DNA of 64,000 nucleotides from Chitinophagaceae bacterium (GTDB lineage Bacteria > Bacteroidota > Bacteroidia > Chitinophagales > Chitinophagaceae), in assembly GCA_019752045.1 (NCBI GenBank), contig JAIEMP010000008.1, positions 192,617 to 256,616 on the forward strand, given 5' to 3'. The translations under genes were made by a program, and so were the position numbers. The notes beneath the pieces were generated by a model, which worked only from the letters and a program-made list of their open reading frames with translations, made no database searches and had not been told where the DNA came from. Below, in pieces: positions 40,885 through 47,907 of this stretch (position 1 is its first letter; each line of letters starts with the position of its first letter).

Positions 40885-41922
40885 TTAAAGCGGGCTTTTG
40901 ATATGTGTAGTAATCAACACCCGTTTCAAACTCCGGTCAATCAATTCGCCCATGCTGGTACAGCGGCCAAATACAGGATCCTGGTAATACTCTGCCAGTT
41001 CAAAGCCAAGCTGTTTTATTTTTTCTGTGGTGGAGATTTCATCTTTCACCAACACATCCCGCAGATCGGTTAAGCGGTAACGTTCTTCTTTGATTCTTCT
41101 GGTGATGAGTGCCCGTTCTTCCTGCTGATATTGCAGCATCACATCTTTATTAAAATGTTTCAAAGCCATGTTAACATAAGGTGAATTCTCTTTAAAATAT
41201 TGCGGTAAATAAATTTTGAGACTACCTTCAAAAAACTGCTGATCAAAATCAATGGCCCTGATGCGGAACTGGAAGTCATCAAAGTCGGGTGTAATATCAA
41301 ATACAAAATTGTAAGCACGCATATCACCCAGCAAACGAACAAAGCAACGTTCATTAAATTTTACAAACTCTTTGGCAATTCGTTTTGGATTAAACTCAGG
41401 TCGTGTGCTGTAGAGAGGTAAGAATACATCGCCGGGAATGCCGGCTATATGTTCTTCTACCAGTGTGTGTTCATCAACTAAATAATTTAACTGGTTTGGC
41501 GACAGAATATGTTCCAGCTCCAGTCCATACACTCTTGAAGCATCAGGGATTTTGATGTAGAAATAATCATGTACATCGTTATAACTGTTTACGATCTTGA
41601 TACGGAAAGGATGACTGTTACCAAAACTGCAGTAATCAATCCGTTCAATGTACAAATGCTTTTGCACTTTAATATCGCCCCCTGCTTTGAGCATGGCATA
41701 TACCTGCTTTAATCCGTTATGGATGTCAGCAATCTGGTCCTGCGGATACATCACTGTTTCCCACAACGTATCTTTTCCTTTGTAATCAATGAGGGGTAAC
41801 GATTCGGTATAAAATTTCAACTGCGGATATGAGACAGGCAATTTCCGTTCACGCTGGTAGGTTTTTAAATATTTACGCAGTGCGGCATTAACAGGATAAA
41901 TTATTTTTTTGCGTGAAATCAT
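40885..41922 (-). CDS. Protein of unknown function with kinase-like GDxxxxN / DFD motifs
   Basis: 345 residues, no signal or membrane segment. The C-terminal half has LLGDMRAYNFVFDITPD, then FRIRAIDFDQQFF, a spacing similar to the GDxxxxN catalytic loop and the metal-binding DFD/DFG of kinase-fold phosphotransferases, and VEEHIAGIPGD upstream could be the hinge. I do not recognise the family. The gene is convergent with hicBA with a 3-nt gap between stop codons. Confidence 0.6.
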   Translation of the reverse strand: MISRKKIIYPVNAALRKYLKTYQRERKLPVSYPQLKFYTESLPLIDYKGKDTLWETVMYPQDQIADIHNGLKQVYAMLKAGGDIKVQKHLYIERIDYCSFGNSHPFRIKIVNSYNDVHDYFYIKIPDASRVYGLELEHILSPNQLNYLVDEHTLVEEHIAGIPGDVFLPLYSTRPEFNPKRIAKEFVKFNERCFVRLLGDMRAYNFVFDITPDFDDFQFRIRAIDFDQQFFEGSLKIYLPQYFKENSPYVNMALKHFNKDVMLQYQQEERALITRRIKEERYRLTDLRDVLVKDEISTTEKIKQLGFELAEYYQDPVFGRCTSMGELIDRSLKRVLITTHIKSPL

Positions 41923-41988
41923 TCAGTTTACAAGTTATACCATTACTGAATATTTTTTATCATTACCTTCTCACTAAAAAAATTATCG

Positions 41989-42093
41989 GTCAGGGCTAAA
42001 GCCCTTTCATGTTGGGACTTTCATAACCCGAGCCTTAAGGCTGGGGTTAATTACTGAAGCCGTTTACTATGGGCTTTAGCCCGGTTTAGCCAG
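41989..42093. repeat. Intergenic compound palindrome
   Basis: AGGGCTAAAGCCCT (41992-42005), a 24-bp palindrome AACCCgAGCCTTAAGGCTgGGGTT (42025-42048), and GGGCTTTAGCCC (42071-42082). The outer two are complements of each other, so the whole is one long imperfect inverted repeat. It lies between two minus-strand genes. Such elements are probably non-coding repeats of this lineage. Confidence 0.65.
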
Positions 42094-42131
42094 ATAAAAA
42101 TGATTTTTTAATAGTGACTTTCGGTATTACA

Positions 42132-43853
42132 TCAAAATCTTCTTGCCAGTACTACCTGGTTTTTAAAACGTTTTACTTTTCCTGTAAGATTAAACACTTC
42201 TGTAAAAATTACATAAGGTCCAACAGGTAGTTGTTTCAATTGATCATTGAGTCCATCCCAACGAAAAAATCCTTGCTGACTGCAAACCGCATTTCGTTGC
42301 AATATTTTAACGGGCCGGCCACCTGCATCAAAAACAGTAATGTTCATTACGTAACCTGTTTCAGGAAAACGGTAACTGATAGTTAACAAATCATCGGTGC
42401 CATCATTGTCGGGAGAAAAAACTCCCGGTGTAACAGTGATCTCTCCCTGCACCTGCGAATCTATTCTGAATTGTGAATTTTGATACGAGGGTGTTCCATA
42501 ACCCACATCTTTTGCAGCACTGTGCCAGTTGTCTTTGTTTTGTGTTGAAGTGTTGGGATCAATCCGTTCCAGTGCAACGCCTTCTGTATTTGTAATCAAC
42601 GGAAAATGCCAACGGTCATCATATGCTAATTCATCAACCACTGCACCTGTGTTATTCAGCATCACTACTGTTCCTTTATCATCGGGAAAAGAAGGCATGG
42701 AAGAAATATTGATAAAGGCACTTACATTCTTTGCATTGAATTGTCGTTTTACAATTCGTTCATCTTCGCTTACTACTAAAAACTCTCCGGGAAATAAAAG
42801 TATGTTTTGTAAACTGAGCTGACGCAGATTTGCAACAACTCCTGTATTGCTTTTATTGGCAATAAATAATTCTTTCAGGTTGATGATCCTGTTGCTCCGG
42901 TTATACAGTTCAACATAATCAGTTCCATCTGCTTTTGGATTAAACAGCAGTTCATTAATGATCACATCTAAACTATCGGCTTGTGTATGCAATCCAACCT
43001 TTGTTGTTTTAAATGCACTGATGCTGTTACCTGCACAATCCGTTACATTGTTTGCAGTAACCGTGTAAACTTTGTTTGCCTGTAAGGCAGTGCTGAATGT
43101 TAACTGCACTGTATTGAATATTGGCGACATACAAACAGCTGCTATGGGTGAACCAATACCATCACTCACAGAATAGTTGGATGCAGTTGCTGCTGCAACA
43201 CTGTCAAGCGGTTCATCAAAACTCAATAACAATGTATTGTTGTTGGTTGCAAATGCACGGATCAATGCAGGTGCAGATTGATCGCTGTTTGTTCCATTAA
43301 CAGAATTTTTAATACCCGGTGTTCCGCCTCTTGCATCTATACTGGCTTTCCAGTTGCTGTTTCCGCTGCAGGGATTTTTTGGATCAATCATTTCAAGTGT
43401 CCAGCCGCCATCGCTCTTCACTGCATTGTTAAACCACAGCTTGCTGTATTCAACTGCATGAACAGTTGCACCTGTGTTGCTGCGTATAAAAATCAGTTCG
43501 CCATCATTATCTAAAGAAGGAAACGATGTAACAGCCAATGTTCGTCCATATTGCTGCATGGTTGCAGCAGCAGTGGTGCCGCAGATGATAGCGATACTGT
43601 CGGGTTGTAATAAAAAGTTGGGAAGTGTTCCGCTTACGCCGCTTCCGTCACCCACTCTCCAGTTTTGTAAATTAATGGCAGTTGCAGAAGTGTTGCGTAT
43701 TTCGATCCATTCAAAGTTAGGTAAACCAACCTGTGGTGTTGGATCGCTCATGATTTCTGTAATCACAATTGCATATCTGTTTTGTGCAGCAACTTTAAAA
43801 ACTGACATGCAACACAAACAAACAATCGTTACAGGAATTAAAAGACGGGGCAT
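42132..43853 (-). CDS. Lamin-tail-domain protein with gliding/T9SS type B C-terminal domain
   Basis: 573 residues, signal peptide (cleavage near VAAQ). Two lamin tail domains (about 25-150 with FEWIEIRNTSATAINLQNWRV, and about 295-430 with DYVELYNRSNRIINLKELFI), an Ig-like domain between (SAPALIRAFATNNNTLLLSFDEP), and the conserved type B/gliding CTD (TVTPGVFSPDNDGTDDLL, ending QVVLARRF). T9SS exports such proteins to the surface. Function of the cargo unknown. Confidence 0.82.
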   Translation of the reverse strand: MPRLLIPVTIVCLCCMSVFKVAAQNRYAIVITEIMSDPTPQVGLPNFEWIEIRNTSATAINLQNWRVGDGSGVSGTLPNFLLQPDSIAIICGTTAAATMQQYGRTLAVTSFPSLDNDGELIFIRSNTGATVHAVEYSKLWFNNAVKSDGGWTLEMIDPKNPCSGNSNWKASIDARGGTPGIKNSVNGTNSDQSAPALIRAFATNNNTLLLSFDEPLDSVAAATASNYSVSDGIGSPIAAVCMSPIFNTVQLTFSTALQANKVYTVTANNVTDCAGNSISAFKTTKVGLHTQADSLDVIINELLFNPKADGTDYVELYNRSNRIINLKELFIANKSNTGVVANLRQLSLQNILLFPGEFLVVSEDERIVKRQFNAKNVSAFINISSMPSFPDDKGTVVMLNNTGAVVDELAYDDRWHFPLITNTEGVALERIDPNTSTQNKDNWHSAAKDVGYGTPSYQNSQFRIDSQVQGEITVTPGVFSPDNDGTDDLLTISYRFPETGYVMNITVFDAGGRPVKILQRNAVCSQQGFFRWDGLNDQLKQLPVGPYVIFTEVFNLTGKVKRFKNQVVLARRF

Positions 43854-43915
43854 GATTTAAAAATAACAATATTCAAACGATTGTGTTAGCAATGGCACTG
43901 CTTTTACAAAAACAA

Positions 43916-43947
43916 TTTGGTGAAACGCTGATTCAGCTTTATTTTTG
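43916..43947 (+). promoter_or_regulatory. Promoter of the asd leader
   Basis: -33 TTTG (43916-43919), 20-nt spacer, -7 TATTTTTG (43940-43947). Both elements match the Bacteroidota consensus exactly, the best promoter in the window. The leader ATG follows 6 nt after the -7 element. Confidence 0.8.
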
Positions 43948-43953
43948 AAACTC

Positions 43954-44010
43954 ATGATTAAAATGAAACATACAAAACGCACAAAGAAACAGTTCCGCAA
44001 GGGAAGGTAA
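43954..44010 (+). CDS. Leader peptide of the asd attenuator (Lys/Thr/Met/Ile-rich)
   Basis: 18 codons, MIKMKHTKRTKKQFRKGR, with 11 of 18 being Lys (6), Thr (2), Met (2) or Ile (1), the aspartate-family end products derived through Asd. The ORF starts right after the promoter and stops at 44008-44010, 33 nt before the terminator stem. Its last three codons contain the antiterminator strand (44001-44008). Analogous in logic to thrL/hisL leaders. There is no other gene on either strand here. The 310-nt gap 43854-44163 is entirely accounted for by promoter, leader, attenuator and a repeat. Confidence 0.75.
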   Translation: MIKMKHTKRTKKQFRKGR

Positions 44011-44069
44011 TATTGTACGTTGTGTTGTAAACATAATAACAGGCCTTCCCGAAACGGAAGGCTTTTTTT
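44001..44069 (+). terminator. Attenuator: alternative antiterminator and terminator upstream of asd
   Basis: Strand 1 GGGAAGGT (44001-44008, end of the leader ORF), strand 2 GCCTTCCC (44043-44050), strand 3 GGAAGGC (44056-44062). 1:2 is an 8-bp pairing, 2:3 is a 7-bp stem with T7 (44063-44069), a textbook terminator. The two are mutually exclusive. A ribosome completing the leader would mask strand 1 and favour termination. A ribosome stalled earlier on Lys, Thr, Met or Ile codons would free strand 1 and favour read-through into asd. Confidence 0.75.
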
Positions 44070-44077
44070 GTCCCATC

Positions 44078-44144
44078 GTCAGACGCCCTCGTCGGACGGC
44101 ATTTAGAATCACTAAAAAAAATCTGTCCGATGAGGGCGTCTGAC
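44078..44144. repeat. 20-bp inverted repeat pair in the asd leader
   Basis: Left arm GTCAGACGCCCTCGTCGGAC (44078-44097), right arm GTCCGATGAGGGCGTCTGAC (44125-44144), one mismatch in 20, spacer 27 nt. It lies between the attenuator terminator and the asd ATG. Probably a repeat element rather than part of the attenuator, though it would fold in the asd mRNA leader. Confidence 0.75.
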
Positions 44145-44163
44145 AGATAAAAAACAAACGAAA

Positions 44164-45153
44164 ATGAAAGTTGCAGTAGTTGGTGCTACAGGTCTTGTAG
44201 GAACTAAAATTTTACAGGTATTAGCAGAGCGGAATTTTCCTGTTACCGAATTAATTCCCGTTGCCAGTGAACGATCAATTGGTAAAGAAGTAGAGTATAA
44301 AGGAATAAAATATAAAGTGGTGAGTATGACCGATGCCATTGCTGCCAAACCTGCTGTGGCTTTATTCAGTGCTGGCGGAAGTACATCGCTGGAGTGGGCG
44401 CCCAAATTTGCAGAAGCTGGAATTACAGTCATTGATAACTCCAGCGCATGGCGTATGGATCCCGCCAAAAAATTAGTAGTACCGGAAATTAATGCAGATG
44501 CGTTAACGGCTGCAGATAAAATTATTGCAAACCCCAACTGCTCTACTATTCAAATGGTGGTGGCGTTAAATCCGTTGCATAAAAAATATACTGCAAAGCG
44601 TATTGTGGTTTCAACTTACCAGAGTGTAACAGGCACCGGTGTAAAAGCAGTAGATCAGTTGTTGAATGAACGCAAAGGTGTTGCGGGTGAAATGGCTTAT
44701 AAATATCCCATTGATTTAAATGTTATTCCGCAGATTGATGTGTTTTTAGAAAACGGTTACACCAAAGAAGAAATGAAAATGGTGTTGGAAACAAAAAAGA
44801 TTATGCGTGATGAAAGTATTCGTGTAACAGCTACAACTGTACGCATACCGGTAATGGGTGGACATAGTGAAAGTGTGAATATTGAATTTGCAACTGATTT
44901 TGATCTGAACGATGTAAGAACGTTGTTGAGTAATGCGCCAGGTGTGGTGTTGACAGATGATCCTGCAACACAACAATATCCCATGCCAATGGATGCACAT
45001 GAAAAAGACGATGTGTTTGTAGGCCGTTTGCGCAGAGACGAAACACAACCAAATACCTTAAACATGTGGGTGGTAAGTGATAACCTGCGTAAAGGAGCGG
45101 CTACTAATGCCGTGCAGATTGCTGAGTATCTTGTTGCAAAAGGGCTGTTGTAA
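44164..45153 (+). CDS. asd: Aspartate-semialdehyde dehydrogenase
   Basis: 329 residues. N-terminal NADP-binding VAVVGATGLVG, catalytic Cys126 in NPNCSTIQ, and the catalytic His in MGGHSESVN, with RRDET near the C-terminus. It makes aspartate-4-semialdehyde from aspartyl phosphate, the branch point to Lys, Thr, Met and Ile and to diaminopimelate for the wall. Transcription is predicted to pass through the attenuator at 44001-44069. The ATG has no obvious Shine-Dalgarno sequence. Confidence 0.95.
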   Translation: MKVAVVGATGLVGTKILQVLAERNFPVTELIPVASERSIGKEVEYKGIKYKVVSMTDAIAAKPAVALFSAGGSTSLEWAPKFAEAGITVIDNSSAWRMDPAKKLVVPEINADALTAADKIIANPNCSTIQMVVALNPLHKKYTAKRIVVSTYQSVTGTGVKAVDQLLNERKGVAGEMAYKYPIDLNVIPQIDVFLENGYTKEEMKMVLETKKIMRDESIRVTATTVRIPVMGGHSESVNIEFATDFDLNDVRTLLSNAPGVVLTDDPATQQYPMPMDAHEKDDVFVGRLRRDETQPNTLNMWVVSDNLRKGAATNAVQIAEYLVAKGLL

Positions 45154-45274
45154 AAATTATTCTGTGGGTTGTTATTAATTGTTAAAGTAAAGTGTTACGG
45201 GAAATATTCCCATCAATCGTTTGCATTAAATGAATGTATAATGAGAGAAACAGATAGTTAAACAATCCATTTTA

Positions 45275-45320
45275 AATGGGGGTTAATTGATGTAATTTAG
45301 TTTTACTCTTTAACCCCATT
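45275..45320 (+). promoter_or_regulatory. Inverted repeat directly upstream of the 45324 start codon
   Basis: AATGGGGGTTAA (45275-45286) and TTAACCCCATT (45310-45320) can pair over 11 bp with one bulged G and a 23-nt loop, immediately before the TTG start. It may affect translation or be an operator. Function unproven. Confidence 0.35.
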
Positions 45321-45323
45321 AAC

Positions 45324-46385
45324 TTGAAACAGATTATTCAATCCGTTCTTTTTATTGTATGTATATGCATGTCAATAAGCAGCTCCGCACAAATTTTAGG
45401 TGGCGGAACAAGTTTTGCTACTGCCGGTACATTCAGTGAATCATGGTTGGTTAGTTGCCCCTCCGGTGGCACAATATTTTGCAATACAAATGCCGTCGGA
45501 TGTGAAACCATAACAACAATGGATGCTTGTGGCATAGCACCTGCCTGTGCAACAGGCACAACAGGTTCTGATGTATGGTTTAAATTTTATGCGCAAACTA
45601 TAACTGCATCTATAGTTGTGAATCCCACTTCATCTTTTGATATTGCTATACAGGCTTTCTCCGGAACAACCTGTATTGGTCTTACTCAAATTGGATGTAC
45701 AGATATTGCAGGTGCAAATGCTACAGAAATCTTGGCTCTTTCCGGACTTACACCTGGGCAGTTGTATCATTTCCGCATATTTGGTGCAACAAATACAACC
45801 TCACAGCGTACCGGTAACTATACATTTTGCGGAACAACGGGTTTACGTAGTACAACATTGCCTGTTGTACTTTCTGCTCTTCAGCTCAGTACGGTCAATA
45901 ACCAAACCTGTATTTCATGGAAAGCAGATGCAGAACAGGAGATCAGCAGCTACGATATTGAATACAGTTCAAATGGTATTTCTTTTTATTCAGCAGGAAC
46001 AATGTCTGCAACCAATGATCCCAATCCACACACCTATACGTTTTGTGACGCAGTAAAAAGAACCGGTGGACTTTACCGTATCAAAACAAAAGAAAATAAC
46101 GGCGAAATACGATATTCTTATTCAGTGCGTGTGCATAAAACAAATCAGCAAAACATTCAGGTATATCCAAATCCTGTTACAAATTTTTTAACTGTTGATT
46201 TGCCTGCTGCAACTTCTACGTTGTTGAACAGTTACAGAATCATTACTGCAAATGGGTATACTGTTCAATCGGGCATCATCAATGATAACCGCTTAATTGA
46301 TGTACACAGGCTTGCAAAGGGCATATATCTGTTACAAATTTCCAATGCAAACGGAGTGTATCCGTTTACTTTTCAAAAGCAATAA
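45324..46385 (+). CDS. T9SS type A sorting-domain protein with an N-terminal beta domain
   Basis: 353 residues from a TTG start. TTG is chosen because it gives a full signal peptide (KQIIQSVLFIVCICM, cleavage near SSAQ). Cys-rich N-terminal domain (LVSCPSGGTIFCNTNAVGCETITTMDACG), then an Ig-like domain (NNQTCISWKADAEQEISSYDIEYS) and type A sorting domain (VYPNPVTNFLTVDLP). Exported by T9SS, role unknown. Confidence 0.75.
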   Translation: MKQIIQSVLFIVCICMSISSSAQILGGGTSFATAGTFSESWLVSCPSGGTIFCNTNAVGCETITTMDACGIAPACATGTTGSDVWFKFYAQTITASIVVNPTSSFDIAIQAFSGTTCIGLTQIGCTDIAGANATEILALSGLTPGQLYHFRIFGATNTTSQRTGNYTFCGTTGLRSTTLPVVLSALQLSTVNNQTCISWKADAEQEISSYDIEYSSNGISFYSAGTMSATNDPNPHTYTFCDAVKRTGGLYRIKTKENNGEIRYSYSVRVHKTNQQNIQVYPNPVTNFLTVDLPAATSTLLNSYRIITANGYTVQSGIINDNRLIDVHRLAKGIYLLQISNANGVYPFTFQKQ

Positions 46386-46392
46386 ACTGTTG

Positions 46393-47064
46393 CTAACCCG
46401 GTTCAAGCCCCTGATTTAGAAAATCAAGTAAAGGTTTTAGTACCTCAAAAGAAGTAACCGTTTTTTTCAGTAATGTGTTTGAGATAAGATCGCTGTTGCT
46501 CAGTTTGGAAAAACCAATCCAGCTTTTTAATTTGATGTATTCAATAGCAGGGTTATCTGCTTCATACCCTTTTGGTGGGCGCACTAGTTTCATATCATCG
46601 CCCATATACAAATCGCCGTAGACAGTTTTGAATTGTTTTGTGCTGATGATTTTGTGAAATTCTTTCCAGCTGTAATCTATCTCCTGTCGAATATTTTTTA
46701 ACTGATCCGGCATAGCCATGTATAACCCGCCACCTGTAAATGATTCGCCGGGTTCCAGATGAAAATAATAACCTGCTGTCATTGATTTTTTACCTCCTTT
46801 ATTTATACTGGCGCCAAAATTGGTTTTATACGGACTCTTGTCTTTTGAAAAACGCACATCCCTGTTGATGCGAAACATGCAGTCTTTTGCTTTTAATTGA
46901 GCAATGGATGGATCTTTTTTTCCATACGCTTCAATAACAGTATCTATAAAACCGGCAAAATCTGTCTTTGCTGCTTCGTATGCTTTACGGTTTGCATCAA
47001 ACCAGGGTTTGTTGTTGTTCTTCTTTAAGTCTTTAAGAAATTTTAGTGTTGATGGTTGAAGCAT
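46393..47064 (-). CDS. DUF2461-family protein
   Basis: 223 residues. Opening LKFLKDLKKNNNKPWFDANRKAYE and FRINRDVRFSKDKSPYKTN are the signature of DUF2461 (TIGR02453). Function not established. Cytosolic, no signal. Convergent with the T9SS gene at 45324. Confidence 0.9.
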   Translation of the reverse strand: MLQPSTLKFLKDLKKNNNKPWFDANRKAYEAAKTDFAGFIDTVIEAYGKKDPSIAQLKAKDCMFRINRDVRFSKDKSPYKTNFGASINKGGKKSMTAGYYFHLEPGESFTGGGLYMAMPDQLKNIRQEIDYSWKEFHKIISTKQFKTVYGDLYMGDDMKLVRPPKGYEADNPAIEYIKLKSWIGFSKLSNSDLISNTLLKKTVTSFEVLKPLLDFLNQGLEPG

Positions 47065-47130
47065 AAACCTTGATTTACCTGATGATATAGTTTGAATATT
47101 AAAGTTAAGACCGGAACCTTAAACACTAAT

Positions 47131-47175
47131 AAAAATGATGGCCATGATAGACGTTAATCAATCATGGCCATCATT
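47131..47175 (-). terminator. Terminator of the HNH gene
   Basis: 15-bp perfect stem AATGATGGCCATGAT / ATCATGGCCATCATT with a 12-nt loop. T-run on the minus strand. It lies between the HNH gene (47196) and DUF2461. Confidence 0.85.
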
Positions 47176-47195
47176 TCAATCCTTTTTATCAAGGT

Positions 47196-47765
47196 TTACA
47201 CTGCTCCCCAATTCTCTCCGCTTCTGATGCGGTACAACGTCATTTCACTTACGCTGTATTTTTTTGCAAGTTGTTTGTAGGTTATGCTACGGTTGGGGTC
47301 CTGAATAATTTTTTTAATAGTCTTTACCTGCACCGGTGTAAGCTTTAATCCTTTTTGTGTGGAGCTGCGTTCTTTCTGTAATTTTTTATACGCAATTTTT
47401 TGAGGGCTTTTTTGCTGATGGGCCGCCATCTCTTCGAGTGTTGCCCATTTTAAGTTGGCTGCTTTGTTATCTGTTTTGTTGTGGTTATGGTGAATAACGT
47501 ATTTGCAGCGGGGCGAAGATTTTTTGCAAAAAAGTTTGGCTACTTCACGGTGTAAATAAATGGTTCCTTTATTTTCTGCACGGTGCAGATTTAATGTACG
47601 GTAGCCTGTTGTGATTGATCCGTTCAACAGTTTTCCGTCTTCTGTAACATCCTGATTAAAACTTGCGCAGCGGCCAAAATTGGATACGGCATATTTCTTC
47701 CGTAACTGTTTCCAGCCGGCAAATTGCAGTTGTTTCCATTGTTCGCCGGGAAGCTTCTTAATCAT
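47196..47765 (-). CDS. HNH endonuclease-like protein with NUMOD4 and HTH modules
   Basis: 189 residues. N-terminal NUMOD4-like (KKYAVSNFGRCASF), HNH core (CKYVIHHNHNKTDNKAANLKWAT), and a C-terminal helix-turn-helix (SITYKQLAKKYSVSEMTLYRI, which resembles a recombinase or NUMOD1 HTH). This is the layout of free-standing homing-type HNH endonucleases. Usually mobile. No intron or intein is evident next to it. Confidence 0.85.
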   Translation of the reverse strand: MIKKLPGEQWKQLQFAGWKQLRKKYAVSNFGRCASFNQDVTEDGKLLNGSITTGYRTLNLHRAENKGTIYLHREVAKLFCKKSSPRCKYVIHHNHNKTDNKAANLKWATLEEMAAHQQKSPQKIAYKKLQKERSSTQKGLKLTPVQVKTIKKIIQDPNRSITYKQLAKKYSVSEMTLYRIRSGENWGAV

Positions 47766-47907
47766 AAAAAAAGATTGGAGAGATTAAATATACTAAATGC
47801 CACTTAAAAAGTAATGATAATAATTCTAAAATGCAACGGTTCATTGAAACAGATTATTTCTGCATCAACAATCATCCAAACGGTAAGCGTTCTTCTGATC
47901 CAGACTG

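Noticed and set aside
41989..42093. Small RNA gene
   Set aside because: Strong palindromes but no promoter or T-run. A repeat is the better explanation.
44112..44537. Minus-strand ORF over the asd start
   Set aside because: Antisense of asd and its leader. No start context or family.
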